A stretch of DNA of 64,000 nucleotides. Source: Erythrobacter cryptus DSM 12079. Lineage in GTDB: Bacteria; Pseudomonadota; Alphaproteobacteria; Sphingomonadales; Sphingomonadaceae. The stretch's first letter is position 1. Each line of letters begins with the position of its first letter. Below the pieces are notes generated by a model. It made no database searches and was not told the DNA's origin. It saw nothing but the letters and a program-made list of their open reading frames with translations. Shown in pieces: positions 25,736 through 34,581 of this stretch. Position numbers and translations under genes: made by a program. The stretch lies in the NCBI RefSeq assembly GCF_000422985.1, contig NZ_AUHC01000008.1:90108-154107 (forward strand). The letters run 5' to 3'.

Positions 25736-26901
25736 GCCCTGATGAGCCCGCCGAGCGGAGGGGTGCTGCGGCCGGGAAAGAGCCGTGCCATCACCAGCGC
25801 AGGATCGAGGCGGAAGTGCCCGGCCACCGCGCCCGCGAGCACGCTTTCGAGCGCGGTCGTGGGGGCAAGGTCGCGGTTCTGGTAGAGCTGGCCCGGCCCC
25901 AGCCCCGGCCAGTCGGCGATCACTCGCCCGCCGCGCACGCCGCCGCCGAGGAGCAGCGCTGCCGTGGCGGTGCCATGATCGGTGCCGCGCGTGCCGTTGA
26001 GCCGGGCGGTGCGGCCGAACTCGGTCGCCACCACCACCAGCGTCTCGGCCCAGGCCGGGCCCATGCCCGTGCGATAGGCCGCCAGCAGCGCATCGAGCCG
26101 CTGGGCTGAACGGGCAAAGCCGATGCGCTGGTTGGCGTGGGTGTCCCAGCCGCCCAGCTCGATCATCGCGATCCGCGCGCCATCGGCCCCGCGCATCAGC
26201 CGTGCCGTGAGGTTGCCGGTGGCAGAGGCATCGCGCAGGCTGGTGGCATCGGTGTTGCCCGCCATCGCCCGCGTCTCGAGCGCGCGCGCCCATTGCGGGC
26301 CAAGCTCGCTGTCGGCAGCATAGAGCTGGCTGACCCGCTCGAGCAGCGTCTCGCTCGCCTCGGGCAGGGCCGAGGGCGCATAGTTCGACACCGGCGCCTC
26401 GCCGCGTAAGGCCAGCGGCACGCTTGGGGCGATCGCCAGCGCCCGCGTGGCCTGCGGCGCTTGCCGGTTGAGCAATGCCGCCAGCCGGTTGAGCCAGCCA
26501 TCCTTGGCGGCAAAGGGCGCCGTCCCGCCGCTTTCGAGCAGGTTCTGCCCGTCAAAATGCGAGCGCTCGCGATAGGCGGTGGCCGCGGCATGGACGAACA
26601 GCGCCTCGCCTCTGGCCGCCAGCGCCGCGACCTCGCCGAGCGCGGGGTGGAGCGCGAAGAAGCCATCGATCCGCGGCGCGGACGCATAATCGGCGAGCAG
26701 CGCGCCGCGCAGGGCTTCAAGCCCCGGATCGCCCACCGGCGCGAGCATCGCCATCCCGTCAGCCGCCCCGCGCAGCAGCACGAACAGCAGGTTGCGCTCG
26801 CCCGGTGCCTGGGCAAGGGCGATGCGCGGCAAGGCAAGGCTGCCGGCGCCGAGCGCCAGCGATCCGGCAAGCAGCGAGCGGCGATCAAGTTCATGGCGCA
26901 T
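25732..26901 (-). CDS. DUF1501 exported protein
   Basis: DUF1501 (alkaline-phosphatase-like fold) protein, 389 residues. The N-terminus has a twin-arginine-like signal (ELDRRSLLAGSLALGAGSLALPRIALAQA). Core motifs include LLFVLLRGAADGMAML, AYRERSHFDGQNLLESGG, MIELGGWDTHANQ, VVATEFGRTARLNGTRGTDHGTA and LGGGVRGGRVIADWPGL. The family is almost always paired with DUF1800, as here (gap 5 bases). The biochemical role is not settled. Its last 4 bases overlap the GH3 gene tail to tail. Confidence 0.9.
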   Translation of the reverse strand: MRHELDRRSLLAGSLALGAGSLALPRIALAQAPGERNLLFVLLRGAADGMAMLAPVGDPGLEALRGALLADYASAPRIDGFFALHPALGEVAALAARGEALFVHAAATAYRERSHFDGQNLLESGGTAPFAAKDGWLNRLAALLNRQAPQATRALAIAPSVPLALRGEAPVSNYAPSALPEASETLLERVSQLYAADSELGPQWARALETRAMAGNTDATSLRDASATGNLTARLMRGADGARIAMIELGGWDTHANQRIGFARSAQRLDALLAAYRTGMGPAWAETLVVVATEFGRTARLNGTRGTDHGTATAALLLGGGVRGGRVIADWPGLGPGQLYQNRDLAPTTALESVLAGAVAGHFRLDPALVMARLFPGRSTPPLGGLIRA

Positions 26902-26906
26902 GGGGC

Positions 26907-28412
26907 TTACCTCCGCAGCATTTCGGGCGAGACCAGCAACAGCGCGAGCGCCTCGCTGCTGCTTTCGGCGCCGGCGATCTGGGCGCGCGTCGCTGCGCCG
27001 AGCACATCGCCAAGGGTTGCCTCGGCGCGCATGACAAGGTCGTCCGTGGCGACCGCCTGGGCGAGGCGCGCGGCAAATTCGACCCGGCGCATCAGCATGT
27101 CGGGCCCGCTCCAGCTTGCGGCGATGTCGTCATAACCCGCCGGCGAGGGCGCGCGCCAGGGCAGGTGGCCGAGCTGGTTGAGCGCGCCGACGACGCGCTG
27201 AGGGGGCCAATCGTGACTGCCGGTGAGGCGCAGCGCGGCGATAAGCCATTCGAACGGGGTGCGCAGCTTGAGCGGCCCTTTGGCCCAGGTCTCGGGCGCA
27301 GCGATCAGCGTTTCGGCAAGGCTGGCCAGATCGCCCCCGGTGCGCAGGAAATCGGCCTCGAGCCGCGCCACCAGCGTGGCGGGCGGCACGTCGCCGGCAA
27401 AATGGCGCGCGAGCTTGGTGGCGATGTGGCGCGCGGTTGACGGATGGACCGCAAGGTCATCGAGGATCGCGAGCGCCTGGCGCGCTCCGGCCTCGCCATA
27501 GGTGCGGCCCAGCACGCGGCGCGCACCCGGCTCGTGCACCAGCGCCACGAAGGCGGCGCCACTCGTCTGGGCCTCGGCAAGGCGGCCCACCCGGCCGATG
27601 CCGGGCACGGTCCAGCCGGTGAGCGCCCGGGCAAGCTCGGTCACATCCTCCTGGCTGTAGCCGCCATTGACCCCGAGCGTGTGTAGCTCGAGGATCTCGC
27701 GCGCGAGATTCTCATTGAGCCCGCGCCGGCCCTCAAGCTGTTGCTGGCGCTGCGCCGCTTGCGCCCCGGCGCGGCGGGGCGCGGCAAAGGGCGCGTTGGG
27801 GCCGATCGACTGGAACTGGTCGAGATAGATCAGCATCGCCGGGTGCAGCACCGCGGCCTTGAGCAGATCAGCAAAGCGCCCCAGCACATGCGGGCGGATC
27901 GCTGCAAATTCGTGCGCGCCGACTTCGAACTGGGTGCCCGGCTTGCCGACCGAGACGCTGAAATGGTTCGACCAGAAATGCACCAGCCGCTCGACCAGCG
28001 GCGTCTCGCTGGTCACGGCGCAGGTGAGGCGGGCGGCGATGTCGGTGGCAAGCTGCCGCTGGCCTTCGGCAATCCGCGCGCGCAGATCGCTTGGTAGCGC
28101 GGCGAGCGCGGCGGCGCGCGCCTCCTTCCCGGCCATGGGGCGGTCGATGGCCCCGGTCATCCCGGGCATTTGCCCGGCCGCTGCTTCCCCGGCCTCTCCG
28201 CCGCGCCGGCGGGTCTCCTGGCGCAGACGCCGCAGCTCGCCCAAGAGTTCTGCTGCACCCGGGCGCCTTTCGAGCCGCGCGGCGATCACCGGCGGGGCGG
28301 GATCGAAGCGGGTGAGCTGGCGCCGCAGCGTGCCGCGCGGGTCATCCGGCGGGGCGGCGCCGAGCGCGGGGCCATAGCCAAAGCGGCTGGCAGCGATCAT
28401 GGCCGCGGTCAT
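26907..28412 (-). CDS. DUF1800 domain protein
   Basis: DUF1800 family protein, 501 residues, the standard upstream partner of DUF1501. Recognisable pieces are AASRFGYGPALGAAPPDDP at the start, LVHFWSNHFSVSVGKPG, LIYLDQFQSIGPN, NENLAREILELHTLGVNGGYSQEDVTELARALTGWTV and HIATKLARHFAGD. No classical signal peptide is visible at the chosen start, which is preceded by GAGG. Function unknown; the pair may belong to export or assembly of a surface component. Confidence 0.9.
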   Translation of the reverse strand: MTAAMIAASRFGYGPALGAAPPDDPRGTLRRQLTRFDPAPPVIAARLERRPGAAELLGELRRLRQETRRRGGEAGEAAAGQMPGMTGAIDRPMAGKEARAAALAALPSDLRARIAEGQRQLATDIAARLTCAVTSETPLVERLVHFWSNHFSVSVGKPGTQFEVGAHEFAAIRPHVLGRFADLLKAAVLHPAMLIYLDQFQSIGPNAPFAAPRRAGAQAAQRQQQLEGRRGLNENLAREILELHTLGVNGGYSQEDVTELARALTGWTVPGIGRVGRLAEAQTSGAAFVALVHEPGARRVLGRTYGEAGARQALAILDDLAVHPSTARHIATKLARHFAGDVPPATLVARLEADFLRTGGDLASLAETLIAAPETWAKGPLKLRTPFEWLIAALRLTGSHDWPPQRVVGALNQLGHLPWRAPSPAGYDDIAASWSGPDMLMRRVEFAARLAQAVATDDLVMRAEATLGDVLGAATRAQIAGAESSSEALALLLVSPEMLRR

Positions 28413-28542
28413 GGGTGGGCCTCGGGAGGATCGATCACGCGCATGGCAAAGCTGTCCTGACCTTGGTGCGCCGCCTATCGCAGCGCGCGGCACCTGACCA
28501 ACGCCTGAACGGGCCTAATCCTTCGCCCGGATGGCGCATCGA

Positions 28543-30516
28543 TCAGGGCAGCACGATGTCAAAGCCCTGGGGCATGGGATCGAGCGCGTCGATGAGATGC
28601 TGGAGCGCGGCGGCATCGCCCTCGACCACAAGCCCGGCCCCCGCCAGCGCGTTCACTGGCTGCTTGAGGAACAGCAGCGCCAGCAGCAGCGCGCGCGGGC
28701 CACGGATGGTGACATCGGGGGATGGCGGCAGGCTGCCCACCCGCCCGATCAGCACCCGGTCATTGGCCTCGATGAGCGCTTCCTCCTCGCGGTCGGTGAG
28801 CACGATGGCGACCGACAGGCGCCGCCCGGTGCCGAAGCGTTCGGGGGCAAAGCGGGTGGCGGCAGCATCGAGCAATTCGCCCGTGCCCAGTGCGGCGATG
28901 AGATCGCTGCTCTGCGCAGCCGCGCCGCCGGCGCGCCCTCGGCGCAGATCCCCCGCGGCGGCGAGGAACTGGTTGCGCCAGATCGCGCTTTCGGCGTGAT
29001 AGCCCTGCTGGGCATAGCTTTCGGCGAGCAGCGCGCGCGCTGCGGCATCATCGGGCGCGGCAAATACAAGGTTCTGCAACAGCTCGCTGGCCCAGCGATA
29101 GTCGCCCTCGGCCATCGCCGCGCGGGCGAGCGCGCGGGTGCGCTCTGCCCCGCCGAGCGCGTCGATGAGCCGCCGGGCGCGCGCCACCGGCGGGTGGGCA
29201 TGGAGATTGGCGGGCACGCTGTCATACCAGCCGAGATAGAACTGGTAGATCGCCTTGGCGTTGTGACTGATGGTGCCATAATAGCCGCGCGTTGCCCATT
29301 CTCCGGCCAGGCCCGCGGGCAGGGCGGCGGCGAGCGCTTCGGCGATCTCGGCCATGGTCTCGCCGCGGTTCATGCGCCGCACCGTCTGATCGTGCAGCCA
29401 GCGGTAATTGTCGCGCTGGGCGGCAAGCCAGGCCATACCCGCCGCGCGCCCGAAGATCGGCCAGCAATGGCTCGAGATCACCACCTCGCTCTGCGGGGCA
29501 TAGCGGGTGGCGGCCTCATCGAGGAAATGCGCCCAGGCGCGCGCATCGCGCACCTTGGCCCCGCGCGGGGTGAGGATGTTGTGCAGCGTGCAGGTGGCGA
29601 TTTCGGCGGCGAGGAAGGTCTTCTCGGGCAGGATCATGACATTCAGTTCCGCCGGGGCCTCGCTGCCCGAGACGATCTGGAAGCCAAGCTCCACCCCGTC
29701 CACCACCCGCCTCTCGCCGGTGGCGGCGATGGTGTCGGTGGGCGCGATCAGCGAGAGGGTGCCGCCCGCCACCGCCATGCCGATGCCGCTGCCCATCTGC
29801 CCTTGGGGCCCGGGCGCAATCCCGGCGCCGAACTGATAGGCGGCGCGGCGCGTCATGGCGGCGCCGGCCATGACATTTTCCGAAACCGCTTCTTCCAGAA
29901 AGCCCTTGGGCGCGATCACCGCCACCCGGCCCGCGGCGACCTCGACCGGATCGATCACCCCGCGCACCCCGCCGAAGTGGTCGGCATGGGAATGGGTGTA
30001 GATCACCGCGCTCACCGGGCGCGGGCCGAGCGTCGCATTGACGAGATCGAGCGCGGCGCGTGCGGTCTCGATGCTGGTGAGCGGGTCGATCACGATCCAG
30101 CCGGTGTGGCCGCGGATGATCGTCATATTGGCAAGATCAAAGCCGCGCACCTGCCAGAGATTGTCGGTGACGCGGAACAGGCCGTGGTGCTTGAGGTGGC
30201 GCATGTGCCGCCACAGGCTGGGGTGGACGCTGTCGGGCGCCGGCCCCTCGACAAAGGCATAGGCGGCAAGGTTCCACACTGGCTGGCCATTGGCGGCGCG
30301 GATCAGCGGATCGGCGCGGGTGGCAAGAAAGCCCCGCCGCACGAATTCATCGTCGCGCCCGTCCTCGCTTGGCAGCGCCGCGGCGGCGGCCTCCTGCGCG
30401 GCGCGGGTGGCGGGGCTTGCCGGGCTTTCAGGAGCGGTATCCTCGCCTGCAGCCTGGGCGATGCTCGCAAGCGATGCGCACAGGGCCGCCGCGGCGAGGC
30501 AGATGCGGATGGTCAT
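28543..30516 (-). CDS. SdsA-type alkyl sulfatase (metallo-beta-lactamase fold)
   Basis: Secreted or periplasmic alkyl sulfatase of 657 residues. A signal peptide covers residues 1-22. The di-zinc motif THSHADHFGG has His175, His177, Asp179 and His180. A middle dimerisation/helical domain (about 380-510: YYGTISHNAKAIYQFYLGWYD) and a C-terminal SCP2-like lipid-binding domain (about 535-657) complete the SdsA1 architecture. It would hydrolyse primary or secondary sulfate esters such as detergents or algal sulfated lipids. It appears monocistronic and faces an AT-rich divergent region shared with the gene at 30701. Confidence 0.92.
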   Translation of the reverse strand: MTIRICLAAAALCASLASIAQAAGEDTAPESPASPATRAAQEAAAAALPSEDGRDDEFVRRGFLATRADPLIRAANGQPVWNLAAYAFVEGPAPDSVHPSLWRHMRHLKHHGLFRVTDNLWQVRGFDLANMTIIRGHTGWIVIDPLTSIETARAALDLVNATLGPRPVSAVIYTHSHADHFGGVRGVIDPVEVAAGRVAVIAPKGFLEEAVSENVMAGAAMTRRAAYQFGAGIAPGPQGQMGSGIGMAVAGGTLSLIAPTDTIAATGERRVVDGVELGFQIVSGSEAPAELNVMILPEKTFLAAEIATCTLHNILTPRGAKVRDARAWAHFLDEAATRYAPQSEVVISSHCWPIFGRAAGMAWLAAQRDNYRWLHDQTVRRMNRGETMAEIAEALAAALPAGLAGEWATRGYYGTISHNAKAIYQFYLGWYDSVPANLHAHPPVARARRLIDALGGAERTRALARAAMAEGDYRWASELLQNLVFAAPDDAAARALLAESYAQQGYHAESAIWRNQFLAAAGDLRRGRAGGAAAQSSDLIAALGTGELLDAAATRFAPERFGTGRRLSVAIVLTDREEEALIEANDRVLIGRVGSLPPSPDVTIRGPRALLLALLFLKQPVNALAGAGLVVEGDAAALQHLIDALDPMPQGFDIVLP

Positions 30517-30589
30517 GGCTCTTTCCCCTCTCAAGGCGCGGTGATGCCCGCCCGGGGCGCGGCTGGCAAGGCGGGGCCGGCGGGGGATT

Positions 30590-30612
30590 TTCAGATATTC
30601 AGATAATAGAAC
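30590..30612. repeat. tandem octamer and partial dyad in an AT-rich divergent promoter region
   Basis: TTCAGATA occurs twice in exact tandem (30590-30597 and 30598-30605). The second copy begins a partial dyad ATTC-N8-GAAC (30597-30612). The region (about 30585-30650) is markedly AT-rich compared with its surroundings and lies between the alkyl sulfatase gene and the 30701-31858 gene. CCGCGGCT also repeats with a 14-base period at 30650 and 30664. These are candidate regulator sites; no binder is proven. Confidence 0.4.
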
Positions 30613-30700
30613 ATTTCGGAAGAAAGATTGAATTTTTCCTATTTTGCCCCCGCGGCTAGAGCACCGCGGCTTGTTCGCAACAGGATGAAGGAGCCGCAGG

Positions 30701-31858
30701 ATGGACAGGGGCAGCCAGCTGATCGATCGCTCGGCCACGAACCGCAGCGCGCCCTCGAGCCGCAGCGACCTGCGCCCCGCGCGACCGCAGCTCGCGCTGG
30801 TGAGTCCGCAGCTCAGACTCGGCCTGCCGCAGGAGGCTGCGCCTGTCGATTGGTATGAGGGCCTTGCGCGGCTGGTCGCCTGGCTTGGCATCACGGTCGA
30901 ATTTGTTCCGTCCGCACCCGAGGGGCGGCTGGCGCGCATGGCCGAGTGGGTGCGTCCTGGCGCCGCAATTGTGGAGTTTGCGCCCTGGCTCGGCTGGGCG
31001 CCGAGCGCCTTCCAGCACGGTGGCCTGCCGATCCTGCCGCAGGCACACTGGGTGGCAAGCTATCTGCACGAACAGGGTCGCGGGGTCATGGCGGCTCCGG
31101 GCGCCGTTGATCTGGCACTGCTCTCGCCCCATCCTGCCGGTTGCAGTGCCGATGAGGCTGGCATGCCGCCGCTGCCACGCCCGGCGGTGCTGCGGGCGAT
31201 GATCGAGTCGCTGCGCGCCGAGGGCCGTCAGAAACTGGCGATCATTGTTCACGCACGCCAGCGCAACGCGATGACGCTTCAGCTGCACGCGCAGCGATCA
31301 GGCCTTGCCGGCGCAGGGCTGGCGATCAGCGTGCTTGCCATTGAGGAAGCGCTCGCGTCGCTCAGCGACGGCGGAACCTGCTGGGACGCGCTCATCGCCG
31401 TGCCTGATCTGCGCAGCATCGTCTTTACCCTGCTTGCCCGCGCGCACGGGATTGCCGGGCCCTGGCCAATGCTCTGGCATGGCGGGCCGCGCGGTTGCGG
31501 CCTGCTGCGCATCACCACCGAGGGCTCGGGCGAGGGCAGGCTGCACCCCGCGCTCGATGCGCCAGCCTTGATCCAGGCGCTCGCCCTCGCGCTCGATCGC
31601 AGCGGCGCCCCCGGCGCCGCGCGGCGCCTGCACGAGGCCTGGGCCCGGGCCCGCGCCCATGGCCTTGCCACGCCGACGCGGGCGGTCGAGGCGCCCTATG
31701 TCAACACTATAGAGGATGCCCGCCTTGTCGCCATGCTGACCGAGACCTTGCCGACCAGCCAGCGTTCGGTGCAGCCCTGGCGCGCGCTCGCTGCCGAGCC
31801 TTCGGCACCCGTCGGGAGCCGTTCGGTCGATCTGCGCCTTGTTCAATCACAGCCCTGA
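30701..31858 (+). CDS. degenerate isocitrate/isopropylmalate dehydrogenase-like protein, function unknown
   Basis: A 385-residue protein with no intact motif I can name. Its second half reads like the large domain of the isocitrate/3-isopropylmalate dehydrogenase fold. AVLRAMIESLRAEGRQKLAI lines up with the helix-strand before the catalytic Lys. WDALIAVPDLRSIVFTLLAR lines up with FDVIVTPNLFGDILSDLAAA. The stretch from HGGPRG to LDAPALIQALALALDRSG resembles the adenine-binding loop and following helices. The catalytic lysine and metal aspartates are absent, so it is probably not an active dehydrogenase. AAGGAG precedes the ATG. An ArsR gene follows after 30 bases. Confidence 0.55.
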   Translation: MDRGSQLIDRSATNRSAPSSRSDLRPARPQLALVSPQLRLGLPQEAAPVDWYEGLARLVAWLGITVEFVPSAPEGRLARMAEWVRPGAAIVEFAPWLGWAPSAFQHGGLPILPQAHWVASYLHEQGRGVMAAPGAVDLALLSPHPAGCSADEAGMPPLPRPAVLRAMIESLRAEGRQKLAIIVHARQRNAMTLQLHAQRSGLAGAGLAISVLAIEEALASLSDGGTCWDALIAVPDLRSIVFTLLARAHGIAGPWPMLWHGGPRGCGLLRITTEGSGEGRLHPALDAPALIQALALALDRSGAPGAARRLHEAWARARAHGLATPTRAVEAPYVNTIEDARLVAMLTETLPTSQRSVQPWRALAAEPSAPVGSRSVDLRLVQSQP

Positions 31859-31888
31859 CCCTCAACCCTGCCAGCCAAGGATTGCCCC

Positions 31889-32254
31889 ATGCCCAGCCGC
31901 AAGATTGTCGCCACTGAACTCGCGCATGTGCTTCGCCAGATCTCACACCCCGATCGCATCCGCCTGCTGCTCAAGCTCCAGGGGGGCGATCAGACCGTGA
32001 ACGAACTCGCCGACCAGCTCGAGATCACTCCCACCCGGGTGTCGCAGCATCTGGGCGTGCTGCGCGCGATCGCGCTGGTCGAGACCGAGGCACTCGGGCA
32101 GCGGCGCGTTTATCGCCTGGCCCAGCCCGAACTGGCGCTGTGGCTGATCGAGGGGATCGATTTCGTCGCCCATCGCCTCAGCCGCGCCAGCGCCAGCGAC
32201 ATCGAGCAGGCCAAGCGGCTGTGGCGCGAGGAGGCGGCCGCAACCGTCACCTGA
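31889..32254 (+). CDS. ArsR-family winged-helix regulator, cysteine-free (first paralogue)
   Basis: Small winged-helix repressor, 121 residues. The DNA-recognition part is LADQLEITPTRVSQHLGVLRAIALVETEALGQRRVYRLAQ (about 41-80). It contains no cysteine, so thiol-based metal or persulfide sensing of the ArsR/SqrR kind is ruled out. It resembles the protein at 34582-34950 over the whole length, including the shared MPSR-IV start. It is likely co-transcribed with the upstream 385-residue gene and converges on the SulP transporter gene. The inducer is unknown. Confidence 0.88.
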   Translation: MPSRKIVATELAHVLRQISHPDRIRLLLKLQGGDQTVNELADQLEITPTRVSQHLGVLRAIALVETEALGQRRVYRLAQPELALWLIEGIDFVAHRLSRASASDIEQAKRLWREEAAATVT

Positions 32255-32290
32255 CGGCTGCAAACGCGGTCCGTGTGCGGTTGGGGGCGC

Positions 32291-33859
32291 TTATGCCGCG
32301 GATCTGTGCGTGAGGCTGGGGATGGCAACCTTGCTGGGATCCCCGGCACGGCGTCCATAGCGTTCGACCAGCTCGCTCCATTCGACGATCAGTGTGCCGC
32401 CGGTCGACTGGTGCAGCTTCTCCCAGGAGGAGAGCATTTCAAGGCAGGCATGGTCGATATAGTCGAGCTTCTCGACATGGATGTGCACTTCCGAGCCGAA
32501 GGGCGCATTTTCGAGCACCTGGGAGAGCTGCGGGATCGAGAAGAAGGTTGCTGAACCGGTCAGCCACAGATCGATGCGGTTGGTCGCTTCCTCGCGCGTG
32601 GTCCTGATCTCGAGGTGCGAGAAGGTATAGACCAGCTTGAGCGTCGCCAGCACGAAACCGAGGATCACCCCGGTCAGCAGATCGATGGCAACCACGCCGA
32701 TGAGCGTGACAAAATAGATCGCCAGTTCCTGCCGTCCGAACTCGGCGATCTTGCGGATCTGCGCGATGTTGATGAGCTTGTAGCCGGTGTAAACAAGGAT
32801 CGCTGCCAGCACCGACGTCGGGATGGCGTTGAGCACGAAGGGGAAGGCAACCACCGCAAGCAGCAGCCAGGCGCCGTGCAGGATCGCCGAGAGACGCGTG
32901 GTTGCCCCAGCCTCGACATTGGCGGCCGAGCGCACGATCACCCCGGTGAGCGGGAGGGCGCCGAGCGCGCCGCAGAGGAGGTTGCCGATGCCTTGTGCGC
33001 GCAGTTCCTTGTCGTAATCGGTGCGCGCGCCGATGTGCATCTTGTCCACGGCGGTGGCGCACAGCAGGGTCTCTGCACTGGCGACGAAGGCGAACACCAG
33101 GCCCAGCGTGAGGATCGCCGGATCGGCGATGCCGGCCAGGGCCTCGGGCGTGGGAATGTTCAGCCCGCTCGCCAGGGTTTCCGGCAGCGCGACCTGCGCG
33201 ATCGGCAGGGCAAAGGCGAGCGCGAAAAGCGTCCCCGCGATCACCCCGATCAGTGGCCCGGGGATGAGCGCCATCCGCTTGGGCCGGAAGCGGTTCCACA
33301 GCACGATGCTGGCGATCGTCACCAGACCCGCCATGGCGGCAAGGTGATGCACCGAACCGTCCATCGGGAAGACCTTGATCACCGCCTCCGGGATCGCCGC
33401 GAGGTTGCGCAGGCCGCTGGCGCGCGGGGCATCATCGAGCATGACATGGATTTGCGAGGCGAGGATCAGCACCCCGATGCCGGCCAGCATCCCGTGGATC
33501 ACCGAGGGCGAAATCGCCCGGAACCATTGGCCGAGGCGCAGCACCCCGGCGAGCACCTGGAGTGCCCCGGCGAGCAGCCCCACCACGCCAAGCATGACGA
33601 GGCCATGTTCCTGCACCAGCTGATAGACCAGCACCGCCATGCCCGCCGCCGGGCCGCTTACCTGCAGCGGCGATCCGGCGAGTGAACCGACCACCAGCCC
33701 GCCGATGATTCCCGTCACCAGGCCGAGCGCAGGCGGGGCGCCGGAGGCAATGGCAATGCCCATGCACAGCGGCAGGGCAACCAGAAACACCACGATCGAG
33801 GCCAGCACATCGCGCCCCAGCGCGGCGGGCGTCGGGGTGGCAGAGGCTTGCTGGGTCAT
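32291..33859 (-). CDS. SulP-family anion (probably bicarbonate) transporter with STAS domain
   Basis: Inner-membrane transporter of 522 residues: about 10-14 membrane segments (for example DVLASIVVFLVALPLCMGIAIASG, VSGPAAGMAVLVYQLV), then a cytoplasmic C-terminal STAS domain from about residue 420 (VHIHVEKLDYIDHACLEMLSSWEKLH). SulP proteins move sulfate, bicarbonate or dicarboxylates. Here the gene directly follows a beta-carbonic anhydrase (45 bases), which favours bicarbonate. It is the last gene of an arsR-carbonic anhydrase-sulP unit. Confidence 0.9.
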   Translation of the reverse strand: MTQQASATPTPAALGRDVLASIVVFLVALPLCMGIAIASGAPPALGLVTGIIGGLVVGSLAGSPLQVSGPAAGMAVLVYQLVQEHGLVMLGVVGLLAGALQVLAGVLRLGQWFRAISPSVIHGMLAGIGVLILASQIHVMLDDAPRASGLRNLAAIPEAVIKVFPMDGSVHHLAAMAGLVTIASIVLWNRFRPKRMALIPGPLIGVIAGTLFALAFALPIAQVALPETLASGLNIPTPEALAGIADPAILTLGLVFAFVASAETLLCATAVDKMHIGARTDYDKELRAQGIGNLLCGALGALPLTGVIVRSAANVEAGATTRLSAILHGAWLLLAVVAFPFVLNAIPTSVLAAILVYTGYKLINIAQIRKIAEFGRQELAIYFVTLIGVVAIDLLTGVILGFVLATLKLVYTFSHLEIRTTREEATNRIDLWLTGSATFFSIPQLSQVLENAPFGSEVHIHVEKLDYIDHACLEMLSSWEKLHQSTGGTLIVEWSELVERYGRRAGDPSKVAIPSLTHRSAA

Positions 33860-33904
33860 GATCGCGGCTCCGGGGGTGAAAGGGCAGGCCCAGGGGGCAG
33901 AAAA

Positions 33905-34570
33905 TCAGCAGGCGTGGCGGTGCAGCACAGTGGCAGCGAGATCGGATGCATAGCGCTCCTCAACCGGCAGCCAGCGACCGGCGGTCTCGTCATAGGCAGA
34001 GACCGCGCCGGTCTTGATGTCATAGACCCAGCCGTGAAGCTGAAGCGCCTTCTGCGCCAGCGCCACCGCCACGGTAGGGTGGGTCTTGAGGTGCTGGAGC
34101 TGCAGGATCACGTTCTGCTCGAGCAGCATGCGCATCTTGGCCTCGGGATCGAGCCCGGCGCCGAGCGCCTCGACGATGTCGACCGCGCCCTGGGCATAGC
34201 CGAGCCATTCGCGCACATGCGGCAGGTTGGTGAGCGCGGCGCGGTTCATCGCCCCCTTCATCGCCCCGCATTCGGTGTGGCCGCAGATGACGATATGCGG
34301 GATTTGCAGCGCGCCGATGGCAAATTCGATCGAGGCCGTCATCCCCCCGGTCTGGTTGGTGTGCGGGGGCACGATGTTGCCGGCATTGCGGCAGATGAAC
34401 AGCTCGCCGGGATCGGTTTGCGTGAGCATCGCGGTCTCGATCCGGCTGTCGGAGCAGGTGATGAACAGCGCCTCGGGGCTCTGGCCGATTGCGAGGCGCT
34501 CGAACAGCTCAGCCTTCTCGGGGAAGACCTCACGCTGGAACTTGACCACGCCTTGGGCAAAATTGGGCAT
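33905..34570 (-). CDS. can: beta-class carbonic anhydrase
   Basis: Zinc enzyme interconverting CO2 and bicarbonate, 221 residues, cytoplasmic. Ligands are visible: Cys39 and Asp41-Arg43 in ITCSDSRI, and His98 and Cys101 in ICGHTECGAMKG. The length and the sequence FICRNAGNIVPP are standard for the plant-type beta class. It lies between an ArsR gene (11 bases upstream) and a SulP transporter gene, suggesting regulated inorganic-carbon supply. Confidence 0.95.
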   Translation of the reverse strand: MPNFAQGVVKFQREVFPEKAELFERLAIGQSPEALFITCSDSRIETAMLTQTDPGELFICRNAGNIVPPHTNQTGGMTASIEFAIGALQIPHIVICGHTECGAMKGAMNRAALTNLPHVREWLGYAQGAVDIVEALGAGLDPEAKMRMLLEQNVILQLQHLKTHPTVAVALAQKALQLHGWVYDIKTGAVSAYDETAGRWLPVEERYASDLAATVLHRHAC

Positions 34571-34581
34571 CGCAGATCCTT

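Noticed and set aside
23354..26293. A 979-codon minus-strand open frame across GH3 and DUF1501
   Set aside because: Only a shadow; the plus-strand GH3 and the other-frame DUF1501 carry recognisable motifs, this frame none.
28531..30606. A 691-codon plus-strand open frame opposite the alkyl sulfatase
   Set aside because: No family features; the opposite strand has the full zinc motif and signal peptide.
31889..32254. SqrR/BigR-type persulfide sensor, suggested by ATTC-N8-GAAC upstream of its operon
   Set aside because: The protein has no cysteine at all, so this mechanism is impossible; the motif match is imperfect.
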